Assembly (NCBI RefSeq): GCF_002097535.1
Contig: NZ_CP020772.1
Coordinates: 3,202,501 to 3,266,500, forward strand
Origin: Halobacillus mangrovi
GTDB taxonomy: Bacteria > Bacillota > Bacilli > Bacillales > Halobacillaceae
Direction: 5' to 3'
DNA: 64,000 nt
Positions within the stretch are counted from its first letter, which is position 1. Every line of letters starts with the position of its first letter. The position numbers and the translations under genes were made by a program. Below the pieces are notes generated by a model. The model was not told where the DNA came from and did not search any database. It saw only the letters and a list, made by a program, of their open reading frames with translations. This document shows positions 1-12,220 of the stretch, piece by piece.

Positions 1-3315
<3,315 letters not shown>

Positions 3316-3463
3316 AAGTAAAGTTTGACTTGCTCATTTGCACACCGAATGTGCTTGTTTGTTTTTCTTCTTTAATAAGAAGAAAATGTTGACGTACTGG
3401 TTGGTTCGTTCAGTTTTCAAAGATCAAAATGTTTGGTGCGCCGTTCAAAACAGCGACTTAACT
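3316..3463 (-). other. rRNA operon leader with 16S processing stalk
   Basis: Transcribed leader between the last rRNA promoter and the mature 16S 5' end. Positions 3391-3425 are an imperfect inverted copy of 1697-1731 in the spacer behind 16S, so the precursor can form a long stem around 16S, the usual RNase III-type processing substrate. The core is AAAACTGAAC plus AACCAACCA on both sides. Confidence 0.7.
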
Positions 3464-3780
3464 ATTCTATCATGGCTGGTTGTTTAAGTCAACAACTTTT
3501 TCATGATTTTTTTGTGAGCCGTTCTCGACTCTGTCGTTTCCCTCTTGAAGCGACGCTTACTAATATATCATGTTAAGTTGTTATGTGTCAATAACTTTTT
3601 TCGCATGAAGTTTTGTAAGCTGCTTTTGTTAAACCCGCTTTCTTTGAAGCGACAAATAACAATTTAACACGGCTGAGCGTTGCTGTCAACAACTTTTCAG
3701 CGTTTTTTGTAAGCTGTTTCGCTCACCGCTCTTGTGAAGCGACAAATAATAATATAGCATGCACTTCAATAGAACGTCAA
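3464..3780 (-). promoter_or_regulatory. Four tandem sigma-A promoters of the rRNA operon
   Basis: Reading the complement from upstream: P1 has TTGACG (3775-3780) and TATATT (3751-3756), spacer 18. P2 has TTGACA (3684-3689) and TAAATT (3661-3666), spacer 17. P3 has TTGACA (3586-3591) and TATATT (3562-3567), spacer 18. P4 has TTGACT (3487-3492) and TAGAAT (3464-3469), spacer 17. Each -35 follows an A-rich AAAAGTTRTTGAC context, and P1-P3 share a TGTCGCTTC or near-identical start-site motif, so they look like diverged copies of one roughly 90-100 bp unit. Confidence 0.82.
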
Positions 3781-3792
3781 TAACTTTTTCAT

Positions 3793-3830
3793 GAAAAAAA
3801 CCCTTTCTCTTAATTGATTAAGAAAAAGGG
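3793..3830 (-). terminator. Terminator of ygxA
   Basis: The stem CCCTTTTTCTTAAT / ATTAAGAGAAAGGG on the complement is followed by a run of T. It lies just after the ygxA stop at 3841 and insulates it from rRNA promoter P1. Confidence 0.8.
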
Positions 3831-3840
3831 ATAAAGGAAG

Positions 3841-4716
3841 TTATAGGGTTACTTTCGGTTTGTATGTTCTATGGAATATACTTGGTCCTTTAGTTTCCTG
3901 AAGAACAACTTCTATGATCTGATTGTCCACCAGATACTCAATCATAGAAGAAAGATCTAATATATACTCCTGAATCTCAGGGTGTACTTTCAACTCTCCG
4001 AACGACCATGGTTCCTCTCGCTCGCTCATTAACTGAAGTAAATGGCGTGCACTTGTACGCGATCGTTTGCTGATTGAATGCTCAACAGCTATGATCATCA
4101 ACTGGATTCGTTTATCGGTTGGTTCTCCACTTTCAATTAATTCTTGATAGAGCTTATAAATTTCCGGCTCAATCCTTCTTACTTGGTTCCACACCGTCAC
4201 TTCTGGATGAAATCCTTTTTCGATAATCGAAAGACGGGCCAAGTAATGAAGAGAACGCACCATTTGACTGAAGGAATCCAAGTATTGTTCTGAATCATAG
4301 AGGTTCTTTGATTCACTATAGCTTCGAATCAGTTTCGCGAATTCAATAACTTTTTTCAAATCGCGATTTTCTTGCGGGAATTCACGCAAATGTTCTTTAA
4401 GCTCTGTTACATAATCATTCCGTTCATAGATGACGGAACCGTTGATCACCCATTCCACTGCTCGGCGGTAAGAACTTGTATCAATCCAATGCTGTAATAA
4501 ATCCTCATCTACGATATGCATGGCTGCTGATTTGTTATCGAATTCGTAATGTTTCACGTACCAGGTCTCTTCAGGATCGCGGACAATGATAAATAGAATC
4601 ACATCAAAGTTGTCCGTCACCGGGCTGATGGGTTTATTCTTTTCTAATATTAAAATGCCTAATGTATTGCTTTGACTTGCCCTTTCTTGATAAATCGGGC
4701 GTAATACATCTTCCAT
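3841..4716 (-). CDS. ygxA: YgxA-like nucleotidyltransferase-fold protein
   Basis: A soluble 291-residue protein recognised as the YgxA family, annotated as having a nucleotidyltransferase-like fold in its N-terminal half, with a helical C-terminal part. No catalytic motif is obvious by eye and no reaction is assigned. Its place directly upstream of a 16S gene and divergent from ygzB is the same as in B. subtilis (ygzB-ygxA-rrn), which is the strongest support. The start is the ATG preceded by a GGGGGA ribosome-binding site. It has its own terminator. Confidence 0.8.
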   Translation of the reverse strand: MEDVLRPIYQERASQSNTLGILILEKNKPISPVTDNFDVILFIIVRDPEETWYVKHYEFDNKSAAMHIVDEDLLQHWIDTSSYRRAVEWVINGSVIYERNDYVTELKEHLREFPQENRDLKKVIEFAKLIRSYSESKNLYDSEQYLDSFSQMVRSLHYLARLSIIEKGFHPEVTVWNQVRRIEPEIYKLYQELIESGEPTDKRIQLMIIAVEHSISKRSRTSARHLLQLMSEREEPWSFGELKVHPEIQEYILDLSSMIEYLVDNQIIEVVLQETKGPSIFHRTYKPKVTL

Positions 4717-4813
4717 ACTAGGTCCCCCACATTCTATTTCAGTTCTCTGTTTTTATTCGATACTTTTTTTAAAATTCCTTTTTTCAAAATATATTCGTAC
4801 AGGGAAAATATGC

Positions 4814-4819
4814 TATACT
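4814..4819 (+). promoter_or_regulatory. Predicted -10 box of ygzB
   Basis: TATACT at 4814-4819 would start transcription near 4826. This excludes the in-frame ATG at 4810 and supports the GTG start at 4849. No good -35 box is visible. Confidence 0.45.
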
Positions 4820-4848
4820 ACCTTGTAGATACTAAGGAGGGAAACGAA

Positions 4849-5226
4849 GTGGCTTTAAAATACAGCAGCAAGATCAACAAAATTCGTTCCTTTGCTTTCT
4901 GGTTGATATTTGGCGGCATCGGCGTTATGTATATCGGACTAATATTCAAAGAAACGACTTGGTTGATGGCCCTATTTATGATTCTTGGGATGGGTTTTGT
5001 CGGGCTGAGTACCGTAGTTTACTTTTGGATCGGCATGCTTTCCACCAGGACGATTCAAATTGTCTGCCCTTCATGCGAAAAACCGACGAAGATGCTCGGA
5101 CGCGTAGATGCGTGTATGCACTGCAACCAGCCGCTCACGTTGGACAAGACACTCGAGGGTAAAGAATTCGATGAAAAGTACAATTCGAAACGGTTGAGAA
5201 AGAAAAAAGCGCAGGAGCAATCTTAA
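4849..5226 (+). CDS. ygzB: YgzB-like membrane protein (UPF0295)
   Basis: A 125-residue protein that starts [15 protein letters not shown], as this family does. Two membrane segments (about residues 15-35 and 43-65) are followed by a cytoplasmic zinc-ribbon-like part with CPSCEKP and CMHCNQP, four cysteines in two CxxC pairs. Function is unknown. The start is the GTG at 4849 behind AAGGAGGG; an upstream in-frame ATG at 4810 precedes the predicted transcription start and has no ribosome-binding site. Convergent with perR. Confidence 0.82.
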   Translation: MALKYSSKINKIRSFAFWLIFGGIGVMYIGLIFKETTWLMALFMILGMGFVGLSTVVYFWIGMLSTRTIQIVCPSCEKPTKMLGRVDACMHCNQPLTLDKTLEGKEFDEKYNSKRLRKKKAQEQS

Positions 5227-5236
5227 TGATAGAAAA

Positions 5237-5265
5237 GGGTCCGCCAATATTGGTGGACCCTTTTT
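5237..5265 (+). terminator. Terminator of ygzB
   Basis: The stem GGGTCC(G)CCA / TGG(T)GGACCC is followed by TTTTT on the plus strand. Confidence 0.8.
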
Positions 5266-5274
5266 ACATATAAA

Positions 5275-5301
5275 AAAACTGAAAGCGAGATGCTTTCAGT
5301 T
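5275..5301 (-). terminator. Terminator of perR
   Basis: The complement has ACTGAAAGCA-TCT-CGCTTTCAGT followed by TTTTTTT. It overlaps the end of the perR reading frame. Confidence 0.75.
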
Positions 5302-5738
5302 TAGTGAGTATTTTCTGATTGACAATTTGAACATGTTCCATAGACTTCCATGCGATGATGACTTACGTTAAATCCAGTCACCTGTTCAGCTAATGATTCA
5401 ACTTCGTTGAGACTAGGGTAGTGAAAGTCAACAATTTTACCGCATGATTCACAAATAATGTGATAGTGGTCTGTGGTGTTGCAATCAAAGCGGCTTGATG
5501 AATCTCCATAGGTGAGTTCTCGGACCAGACCAATCTCACGGAATACACGGAGATTGTTGTAAACCGTTGCGACACTCATGTTAGGAAATTTACTTTCTAA
5601 TGCTTTGTAAATCTCATCAGCTGTTGGGTGAGTCATAGAATTCAGCAGGTATTCAAGCACCGCATGACGCTGTGGTGTGATTCGAACACCTGAACCTTTT
5701 AACGTGTCAATGGCTTCCTGGAGTCGATGATCAGACAC
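5301..5738 (-). CDS. perR: Peroxide-sensing repressor PerR (Fur family)
   Basis: A 145-residue metalloregulator that represses peroxide-stress genes and is inactivated by metal-catalysed oxidation of histidines. Visible are the winged-helix part ([15 protein letters not shown] and [13 protein letters not shown]), the regulatory metal ligands in SRFD...TDHYH...IVDFH, and the structural Cys4 zinc site CESC / CSNC. The start chosen is the GTG at 5738, spaced 8 nt from AGGTG. The upstream ATGs at 5759 and 5744 are too far from, or too close to, that site. A possible Per box lies upstream, so autoregulation is likely. Confidence 0.94.
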   Translation of the reverse strand: MSDHRLQEAIDTLKGSGVRITPQRHAVLEYLLNSMTHPTADEIYKALESKFPNMSVATVYNNLRVFREIGLVRELTYGDSSSRFDCNTTDHYHIICESCGKIVDFHYPSLNEVESLAEQVTGFNVSHHRMEVYGTCSNCQSENTH

Positions 5739-5774
5739 AGTCATGCACCTCGCTTTCATAAACTGATTCTTGAT

Positions 5775-5789
5775 TTATAATATTATTAA
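5775..5789 (-). promoter_or_regulatory. Possible Per box upstream of perR
   Basis: TTATAATATTATTAA resembles the Per box TTATAATNATTATAA with three mismatches, in the perR promoter region. PerR is autoregulated in B. subtilis. AT-richness here makes a chance match possible. Confidence 0.4.
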
Positions 5790-5874
5790 ATTAGAATCCT
5801 TATAATTAGTGTAACCCTATTTTAAATATATTGTCAATAATGAGGCTGACCTACTTTCCAATGGATGATACAGC

Positions 5875-6432
5875 TTACACATCAGGGTCAAGAAGAGTCT
5901 CTTTACCACCAACATGCTTATTGACGTATCTGGCCGCTACAAATAAGAAATCAGATAGACGATTCAGATAAGAAACGACTAATGGATTATCCAGCTCATC
6001 CTCTAAAGCAACAGCTGTTCTCTCTGCTCTTCTTACTACTGTGCGGGCCAGGTGAAGTCCGGCTGATGCTTCATGGCCTGAAGGCAAGATGAAGTTTTTG
6101 AGAGGTGTAAGCTCCTGATCGAGCTGATCGATGTTCTTTTCTAAATCATCAATGTGCTCTTTTTTCAAACGCCACTGGACATCTTTCCCTTTAGGTGTAG
6201 CAAGCTCCGCTCCAACGTGAAAAAGGATGGTTTGGATTTTTTGCATGACGGCAAGAAAATGGTCTTTGTCGGTCCAGTCTTCCCGTGTTAAATGACTTAA
6301 AGCAAGACCGATAGCTGAGTTCGCCTCATCGCACGTCCCGTATGCTTCCACTCGGATATCATTTTTAGCCACGCGGTCACCGTATATCAATGAAGTTTTT
6401 CCTTTATCTCCTGATCTTGTATAGATACGCAC
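5875..6432 (-). CDS. PduO-type ATP:cob(I)alamin adenosyltransferase
   Basis: A 185-residue enzyme that transfers the adenosyl group of ATP to cob(I)alamin to make coenzyme B12. It starts with the family signature RIYTRSGDKGKTSL, followed by YGTCDEANSAIG, and ends with RRAERTAV and a YLNRLSDFLFVAARYVN helix, all typical. The GTG start at 6432 follows GGGGGT and directly abuts the stop of the dehydrogenase upstream, so the two are co-translated. No other cobalamin gene is in the window, so the role may be salvage of imported corrinoid. B. subtilis YvqK is the same family. Confidence 0.9.
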   Translation of the reverse strand: MRIYTRSGDKGKTSLIYGDRVAKNDIRVEAYGTCDEANSAIGLALSHLTREDWTDKDHFLAVMQKIQTILFHVGAELATPKGKDVQWRLKKEHIDDLEKNIDQLDQELTPLKNFILPSGHEASAGLHLARTVVRRAERTAVALEDELDNPLVVSYLNRLSDFLFVAARYVNKHVGGKETLLDPDV

Positions 6433-6433
6433 A

Positions 6434-7387
6434 TTAATACCCCCGTTTCGGATCAATTTTATTATGCATTTCTTCCTTACCTTCTAAGTATAGGTGCAAA
6501 TTTTCTCCGAATCGATCAAATGCTCTCGGCATATAAAAGGGAGAGATTCCTGAAATATGAGGAGTGACCGTGACGTTTTCCTCATTCCATAATGGATGGT
6601 CTTCAGGCAAAGGCTCCTCTTCAAATACATCCAATACGGCATGGTCGATATACCTTTCTTTTACAGCTTCCATAATTACATCCGTTGAAACCAGATCACC
6701 TCGTCCCATATTTAGAAAGACAGCATGCTCCGGCATCGCTTGGAAATGTTCGTTCTTCAATAAGTATTGCGTTTCTTTCGTACTTGGAAGTGCGGCAACG
6801 ATAAAATCAGCTTGGGGTAGCACCTGGTTGAGTTGGTCTACTCTGTATGTTTCATCAAAATGGTCTTTATTCTCTCCTGACCTTGATACCCCGATGGTCT
6901 TCATCCGAAACGCCTGAGCAAGTCGGGCGGTTTCCTGAGATATTGCTCCAGTACCCAGAAGCACCATTGTTCTCCCGCTGACTTCATTCATAACAGGACG
7001 ACGATTCCAGACGTGTTTGTTTTCTTGTTCAATTAATGTCTTTGCTTTCCTGGATACTTGGAGAAGCATCGAGATCGCATATTCTGCCATCGGCTGGGCG
7101 TGGATGCCTCTTACATTCGTGACGAGAATGTCCCTTTTGTGGATCTCACGAAAAGGCATCTTATCCATCCCTGCTGACAACACCATGATCCATTTTAATT
7201 GACGGGCTTTTTCTATACGTTCTGGATTTAAGTCCTCTCCATATGTAACAAATATATCAGCCTCGCTCAAGTATGGCTCAGCTTCTTCAATGCCATGACA
7301 AAATATGAACTCGACTTGTTTAAATTGCTGATCGAAATGATTCTTGATCGATTCCGGCACGCGTTTGATTGCTGAAACGACTTTCAT
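6434..7387 (-). CDS. D-2-hydroxyacid dehydrogenase, NAD-dependent
   Basis: A 317-residue enzyme of the 2-hydroxyacid dehydrogenase family, expected to interconvert 2-oxoacids and D-2-hydroxyacids in the cytosol. The nucleotide-binding domain has LLGTGAISQETARLA (GxGxxG-like). The catalytic Arg is in LPSTKET...NMGRGDLV, the Glu in DVFEEEPLP, and the His in VTPHISG. The ATG start at 7387 follows GGAGGGG; an upstream extension to 7462 has no ribosome-binding site. Substrate cannot be read from the sequence. It is followed without a gap by the adenosyltransferase. Confidence 0.87.
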   Translation of the reverse strand: MKVVSAIKRVPESIKNHFDQQFKQVEFIFCHGIEEAEPYLSEADIFVTYGEDLNPERIEKARQLKWIMVLSAGMDKMPFREIHKRDILVTNVRGIHAQPMAEYAISMLLQVSRKAKTLIEQENKHVWNRRPVMNEVSGRTMVLLGTGAISQETARLAQAFRMKTIGVSRSGENKDHFDETYRVDQLNQVLPQADFIVAALPSTKETQYLLKNEHFQAMPEHAVFLNMGRGDLVSTDVIMEAVKERYIDHAVLDVFEEEPLPEDHPLWNEENVTVTPHISGISPFYMPRAFDRFGENLHLYLEGKEEMHNKIDPKRGY

Positions 7388-7499
7388 CGAACCCCTCCTC
7401 CCTGTTCTTTCTTCTATAGTAATTGTTTTAGAGAATAGATACAAAAATAACGAAAGAATCACCCGCCTTAGAGCGGCTGAGAAAAAGATCTAAGCATAG

Positions 7500-7531
7500 A
7501 AAAAACCACGGCCTTTTAGGGCCATGGTTTT
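7500..7531 (-). terminator. Terminator of bcp
   Basis: The complement has AACCATGGCCC-TAAAA-GGCCGTGGTT followed by TTTT, directly after the bcp stop. Confidence 0.85.
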
Positions 7532-7540
7532 GTTTAAGGT

Positions 7541-8011
7541 TTATTGAAGATTTTCACGGATGTATTCAAGTGCAGATTCTACGTGACCTTTCACTTTTAC
7601 TTTTCGATATTCTTCAGCAAGGTTCCCTTCTTTATCAATAATGAAGGTTGAGCGCTCAATACCATAGTACTCTTTGCCAAAGTTTTTCTTAAGCTTCCAA
7701 ACGCCGTACTCTTCGGCTACTTCGTGATCTTCATCCGCAAGCAGCAAGAATGGCAGGTCATGTTTGTCGATGAACTTTTTATGAGATTCTACCGGGTCCG
7801 GGCTTACTCCCAAGATAACTGCATCCAAATCAGCGAAGCTTTCGTGATGATCGCGGAAATCACAAGCTTCTGTCGTGCAGCCAGGAGTCATATCTTTCGG
7901 ATAGAAATAAAGAACAACGTTTTTCCCCTTATAGTCAGATAAGGATACCGTTTCCCCGTTATTTGCAGGTAGTGTGAATTGTGGTGCTTGTTTACCTTTT
8001 TCGACTGTCAT
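7541..8011 (-). CDS. bcp: Thioredoxin-dependent peroxiredoxin Bcp (PrxQ type)
   Basis: A 156-residue peroxiredoxin that reduces hydroperoxides using thioredoxin. The active site PGCTTEACDFRD contains the peroxidatic Cys and, five residues on, the resolving Cys typical of the BCP/PrxQ class. The ATG at 8011 follows AGGAGG with a spacing of 7; an in-frame start further out lacks a site. In B. subtilis the equivalent gene (ygaF) also sits between gsaB and perR, which fits PerR-linked peroxide defence. Confidence 0.93.
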   Translation of the reverse strand: MTVEKGKQAPQFTLPANNGETVSLSDYKGKNVVLYFYPKDMTPGCTTEACDFRDHHESFADLDAVILGVSPDPVESHKKFIDKHDLPFLLLADEDHEVAEEYGVWKLKKNFGKEYYGIERSTFIIDKEGNLAEEYRKVKVKGHVESALEYIRENLQ

Positions 8012-8074
8012 ATATGAGCCTCCTAAAAAAGTTTCTACCATTAGGGTACCTTATCTATCCGTAAACATCCAATA

Positions 8075-8488
8075 TCAACGTTCCCCGTGATGAACATTTT
8101 GCCATACTTTAATTACTAAAGCAGCAGGAAGAGAATAGCCTACCATCGCTTCTAAAATGACGATCCACCTCCCAGCTCCAATCGGAATCATATCCCCATA
8201 TCCGACCGTGAACAGCGTCATCCCGCTAAAATACATACTCCTCCCCATCTCTTCCATCCATGGGAGGGGCTGCGTATGGGAAGAATCCATATATACGGGG
8301 ATCCCCTGAGTGATGAAGCAGAGATAAATCATTCCAAATCCAGTCATGATGATCATATATAACAAAAGAATGGATAAAAACACTTGAAAAGAAAAAATTT
8401 TATGATCATGTTCCAACGAATTAAAAATTTGCCTTAAGCTGGCAGCAATAAGGATGAGACATAAACTAGTAATAAAAATAGTGAACAT
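8075..8488 (-). CDS. Small potassium channel-like protein
   Basis: A 137-residue membrane protein with three hydrophobic segments (about 1-18, 35-60 and 103-128). The pore loop TLFTVGYGDMIP carries the K+-selectivity filter TVGYGD. No RCK/TrkA-N regulatory domain is attached. It likely forms a tetrameric K+-selective pore (ion_trans_2 family). In a halophile it may help set intracellular K+, which is an inference. The start is ATG; the ribosome-binding site is weak. Confidence 0.83.
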   Translation of the reverse strand: MFTIFITSLCLILIAASLRQIFNSLEHDHKIFSFQVFLSILLLYMIIMTGFGMIYLCFITQGIPVYMDSSHTQPLPWMEEMGRSMYFSGMTLFTVGYGDMIPIGAGRWIVILEAMVGYSLPAALVIKVWQNVHHGER

Positions 8489-8584
8489 AATTTAGGTAAA
8501 CTCCCTTCACAGAAAAACAGGGTTGTCCTACTGACTACATATGAAGGATTTCTAGAGAATATACCTAATTTCCAGGTTATGGGT

Positions 8585-8617
8585 CCTCAGGTCATCCAGA
8601 ATCTGGATGACCTGAGG
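8585..8617. repeat. 33-bp perfect palindrome, copy 1
   Basis: Arms CCTCAGGTCATCCAG and CTGGATGACCTGAGG around the loop AAT. An identical 33-bp sequence is at 53726-53758. It is followed on the plus strand by TAGTTGTTTTT, so it can act as a terminator, but no plus-strand gene ends here. Confidence 0.9.
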
Positions 8618-8680
8618 TAGTTGTTTTTCCCAACGGATGTTAAAAACGGGCGAATGCACATCCCACTTTATGGGTCCGCG

Positions 8681-8689
8681 CATAAGATA
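8681..8689 (+). promoter_or_regulatory. Possible sigma-K/-E type -10 element
   Basis: CATAAGATA matches the sporulation -10 pattern CATANNNTA and lies 30 bases before a YjcZ-like spore protein gene. A well spaced -35 is not clear. Confidence 0.3.
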
Positions 8690-8718
8690 CAGTAAACATT
8701 GGAAAGGGGGAATTGTGA

Positions 8719-8805
8719 ATGGGTTACGGATACGGTGGAGGCTTTGCGCTAATCGTTGTTCTTTTCATCCTTCTAATCATCGTTGGTGCAGCTTTTCTAT
8801 ACTAA
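8719..8805 (+). CDS. YjcZ family sporulation protein (28 residues)
   Basis: A very short gene starting MGYGYGGGFALIVVLFILL and ending AAFLY. The N-terminal Gly/Tyr-rich head and the single hydrophobic helix are the hallmark of the YjcZ family of sporulation-associated small membrane proteins. The ribosome-binding site GGAAAGGGGG lies 8 bases before the ATG. Molecular function is unknown. A sporulation-type -10 box may lie at 8681. Confidence 0.87.
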   Translation: MGYGYGGGFALIVVLFILLIIVGAAFLY

Positions 8806-8922
8806 AATAAACACTCACAGCTGATGCACCGCTTTACCTTTAGGTAATGAGCTCAGAGGTGCTTTTTCCTCATGAAGATGAACGGTGAACGTTAAGTATT
8901 CTAGGATACAGGAACAACGAGC

Positions 8923-8953
8923 AAAAACCCTTCTCAGCAAGAGAAGGGTTTTA
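8923..8953 (+). terminator. Hairpin ahead of hemL
   Basis: Perfect stem AAAACCCTTCTC-AGCAA-GAGAAGGGTTTT. It probably terminates transcription from the yjcZ side. The complement also has a TTTTT tail. Confidence 0.6.
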
Positions 8954-9020
8954 AACTAATAAGTAAATAGACAAGCATGCTACAATGATTAAGGAACCAT
9001 TGTACAAGGAGGTATTTATA

Positions 9021-10316
9021 TTGAACTTCACTAAATCAGAACACTTATATAAAGAAGCAACCGATCACATTGTCGGCGGTGTCAATTCCCCTTCCCGCGC
9101 TTATAAAGGTGTAGGCGGCGGCACACCCATTTATATGGACCGCGCAGAAGGGTCACACTTTTACGATGTTGATGGCAACCGCTACGTTGATTATTTAGGA
9201 GCATACGGTCCGATTATTACTGGACATGCCCATCCTCACATTACGGAGGCAATCACTAAAGCAGCGCAAAATGGCGTTCTTTATGGTACACCGACCGTAC
9301 TTGAAAATCGCTTTGCGAAAATGCTGAAAGATGCGATTCCTTCTCTAGATAAAGTGCGCTTCGTCAACTCCGGAACAGAAGCTGTCATGACGACGATCCG
9401 AGTAGCGCGTGCTTATACAGGAAGAAATAAAATCATTAAGTTTGCCGGCTGTTATCATGGGCATTCGGATTTAGTTCTTGTCGCTGCAGGATCTGGACCT
9501 TCTACGCTCGGCACACCGGACTCTGCTGGTGTACCTGCATCCATTGCTCAAGATGTGATTACTGTACCATTCAACGACATTGAGCCATTTAAACAGGCGC
9601 TTGAAAAATACGGAGACGAAATTGCCGGCGTACTTGTTGAACCTATCGTAGGAAACTTCGGGATCGTTGAACCGAAGCAAGGTTTCCTAGAGGAAGTTAA
9701 CCATCTTACGCATAAAGCAGGAGCTCTTGTCATTTATGATGAGGTCATTACAGCATTCCGCTTTACATACGGCAGTGCTCAGCAGTTATTAAACATTGAA
9801 CCAGATATGACCGCTATGGGTAAAATTATCGGAGGCGGTCTGCCGATCGGCGCTTACGGCGGTCGAGCTGAAATCATGGAACAGGTTGCACCACTCGGAC
9901 CTGCTTATCAGGCTGGAACAATGGCGGGCAACCCGGCATCCATGTCTGCTGGAATTGCTTGTCTTGAAGTCTTGCAGCAAGAAGGCGTATATGAAGAAAT
10001 GGACCGCCTGGGACAGCGTCTTGAAGAAGGAATCCTTGAACATGCCCACACCTATGGAATCCAAATTCAAATTAATCGTCTAAAAGGGGCACTGACCGTT
10101 TACTTTACGGATGAGAAAGTTGAAAATTATGAGCAGGCGGAAAACACAAATGGAGAGCAATTTGCGAGATTCTTTAAACTGATGCTTGCAGAGGGGGTTA
10201 ACCTTGCTCCTTCTAAGTATGAAGCATGGTTCCTGACTACCGCACATACAGACCAGGATATTGACGAAACGCTCGAAGCAGTAGAAAAAGCTTTCCGCAC
10301 AATGGCAAATGACTAA
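9021..10316 (+). CDS. hemL: Glutamate-1-semialdehyde 2,1-aminomutase (HemL/GsaB)
   Basis: A 431-residue PLP enzyme making 5-aminolevulinate for haem and B12. The class III aminotransferase fold is clear: [11 protein letters not shown] at the N terminus, [20 protein letters not shown], the aspartate region [11 protein letters not shown], the PLP lysine in [12 protein letters not shown], and [11 protein letters not shown]. The TTG start at 9021 sits 7 bases behind AAGGAGGT; the ATG at 8985 lies before that site. The B. subtilis gene in this position is gsaB, the second glutamate-semialdehyde aminomutase, so this is probably gsaB rather than the hem-operon copy. Confidence 0.93.
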   Translation: MNFTKSEHLYKEATDHIVGGVNSPSRAYKGVGGGTPIYMDRAEGSHFYDVDGNRYVDYLGAYGPIITGHAHPHITEAITKAAQNGVLYGTPTVLENRFAKMLKDAIPSLDKVRFVNSGTEAVMTTIRVARAYTGRNKIIKFAGCYHGHSDLVLVAAGSGPSTLGTPDSAGVPASIAQDVITVPFNDIEPFKQALEKYGDEIAGVLVEPIVGNFGIVEPKQGFLEEVNHLTHKAGALVIYDEVITAFRFTYGSAQQLLNIEPDMTAMGKIIGGGLPIGAYGGRAEIMEQVAPLGPAYQAGTMAGNPASMSAGIACLEVLQQEGVYEEMDRLGQRLEEGILEHAHTYGIQIQINRLKGALTVYFTDEKVENYEQAENTNGEQFARFFKLMLAEGVNLAPSKYEAWFLTTAHTDQDIDETLEAVEKAFRTMAND

Positions 10317-10325
10317 TCCCCCTTT

Positions 10326-10355
10326 CACCCCAGGCATATTCCTGGGGTGTTTTTT
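10326..10355 (+). terminator. Terminator of hemL
   Basis: The stem CACCCCAGG-CATATT-CCTGGGGTG is followed by TTTTTT. Confidence 0.92.
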
Positions 10356-11114
10356 AGTTCCTAAAAGTTTTGTTGATCGCTATTGCGATGATTCAAATTA
10401 ATAACTGCATGGGGATGTTTTCGTTGTCATAGATAAAACAAGGAAGTCGGGGAAATAGTTCGCTTTCCGCGGAGTCCAGAAAATAGCATACTTCTATCTC
10501 TCGTTTAAGTGACAGGAATATGATAAATGCTAATGAACACCAGCGTCTTATTCAGAGATCAGAGCTGGGGACTTTCATAACAAAATAGATGGGTTGACTT
10601 GTAAACGGCGATACTCCCGCGGGAGAAGGGGCTAGGCAAGACCCCACAAGGAGCTAGCGACTGAGGAGGCTTGCCAGTTCCCCCACAGGAAAGGGAGTCG
10701 TTTCAAGTCAACCCTCTCCCTTTTATCGTAAAGGACCCAAGATATCCTCGAAACTAAGCCTCAATGTTAAGGAAATTATGAAATTTATATAGTAGCAATT
10801 CCTTTCGAATAATCCAATCAAAATTTTTATGATTTTTTCGCAAAATAGCATTGATAAAATTCCAATTGGATGCTATTATATACACATAATTCTGAAAATT
10901 CCCACGAATTATGATCTTTGTTTCATTTCTTTCCCTTTTCATAGGATTCAGTTCCACTGGATCCCCTTTAAGGCTTATGCGAATGGCGCATAGGTCTATT
11001 TTTTTGCTCTCAATAGCAATAAGTTACCAAATTTGCCACAAGCCTGATACCATAGAGGCAATTGATGAGTTATACTATTTTCATTGAGCTTAAAAGTAGA
11101 AGGATGATTTTGTT
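10356..11114. other. Gene-free stretch with palindromic element remnants
   Basis: About 760 bases without a credible gene. It holds one intact dispersed palindromic element (10591-10714) and a fragment of another (10447-10478, TTCGCTTTCCGCGGAGTCC). A small hairpin TATGCG-AATGG-CGCATA followed by a T run lies near 10977-11010. The rest is AT-rich and shows no start with a ribosome-binding site. Confidence 0.6.
10591..10714. repeat. Dispersed palindromic element, copy A
   Basis: Outer arms GGGTTGACTTG(T)AAACG and CGTTTCAAGTCAACCC enclose a core with ACTCCCGCGGGA, AAGACCCCACAAGG, GAGGAGGCTTGCC and CAGGAAAGGGAG. The core is shared with 26591-26713 (inverted) and 27161-27273, but the arms differ from those copies. 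Confidence 0.8.
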
Positions 11115-12182
11115 ATGAAACTCGGCGCACGTATGATGAAGACTGGCTTAGCTGTCGGAATCGCTCTTTATATTGGGAACTTATTTGGGTTCATATCTCC
11201 TTTATTAGCAGCGATTGCCGTCGTCTTTTCCATTCAGCCGTCTATTTACCGTTCTTATCAATCCATTATTGAACAGTTGCAAGGAAACTTTATTGGGGCA
11301 ATTATTGCTGTTGTTGCAGTATTTACGTTAGGCAACGATCCTTTTGTTGTTGGATTTGCGATCATTATCGTCATTGGGCTGACTACCAGCATGAAGATGA
11401 ACGAAAATACGATTGCTCTTGCTGTCGTTGCTGTTATCGCTCTGATGGATTCGACCGATCAGACGTTTATGTTTTTCGCATTTTCCCGTTTCACTTCCAT
11501 GATTTTAGGTATTTTAGCTGCGTTTATCGTCAATCTCGTGTTTCTTCCTCCCCGATATGAAACGCGGCTATTTAAGAAAATTGATTTGGCAACTACTGAT
11601 ATCCTTCAGTGGCTTCGTGTTACGACTAGGCAGCTTTCAGATGAACCTGCTTTAAAATATGAAATTACTCGCCTTCAGGATGATATGCGCTGGGTGGATC
11701 ACACCTACTTGCTCTACTCAGAAGAACGGACTTACTTGAAAGGCTCACGTTTTTCCAAAGGGCGCAAGATGGTTCTCTTCAGACAATTGATTACGACCAC
11801 GAAAAAGTCGTTTGATGTATTGAAAGCTTTTCATCGGTTGGATAGTAAAATAGAACAAATCCCTGAAGATTTCCAGGAAGCCCTTGTCAATGAACTGGAT
11901 AAATTGATCAATGCTCATGAAAAATTGGTATTAAGTCTAAAAGGCAGGATTAAAAATACGCACAAACAATCGCTACGTAAAATTGAAGAGCCGGATATCC
12001 CTCTTTTAGTGGAGCGCCTGATGCATGTGTATGAAGAAAGCAACAACCCTGATAAACTCGTTTTCCTGCCTTTGGCTTCTCAACTGATGGAATACCACTA
12101 TCAGTTAGAAAAATTGAAACGATTATTAAAAAGTTATCAGAGTCGCCACCAGGATGATTACATCCAAACAACGGATAAATAG
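11115..12182 (+). CDS. ygaE: YgaE-like aromatic acid exporter family membrane protein
   Basis: A 355-residue protein with about five N-terminal membrane segments (roughly residues 10-145) followed by a long cytoplasmic helical domain, the layout of the ArAE/FUSC (DUF939) family. The N terminus MKLGARMMKTGLAVGIALYIG is characteristic. Transport substrate is unknown. The ATG follows AGAAGGATG. Position next to ygaD and hemL matches B. subtilis ygaE. Confidence 0.83.
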   Translation: MKLGARMMKTGLAVGIALYIGNLFGFISPLLAAIAVVFSIQPSIYRSYQSIIEQLQGNFIGAIIAVVAVFTLGNDPFVVGFAIIIVIGLTTSMKMNENTIALAVVAVIALMDSTDQTFMFFAFSRFTSMILGILAAFIVNLVFLPPRYETRLFKKIDLATTDILQWLRVTTRQLSDEPALKYEITRLQDDMRWVDHTYLLYSEERTYLKGSRFSKGRKMVLFRQLITTTKKSFDVLKAFHRLDSKIEQIPEDFQEALVNELDKLINAHEKLVLSLKGRIKNTHKQSLRKIEEPDIPLLVERLMHVYEESNNPDKLVFLPLASQLMEYHYQLEKLKRLLKSYQSRHQDDYIQTTDK

Positions 12183-12220
12183 AAAGAAGCGGCTGTTGCT
12201 AAGACAACAGCCGCTTCTTT
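12183..12220. terminator. Bidirectional terminator between ygaE and ygaD
   Basis: The stem AAAGAAGCGGCTGTTG / CAACAGCCGCTTCTTT has A and T runs on both sides and serves two convergent genes. Confidence 0.92.

Noticed and set aside
10754..10957. A 67-codon open frame in the gap before ygaE
   Set aside because: AT-rich, no ribosome site, no recognisable protein features.
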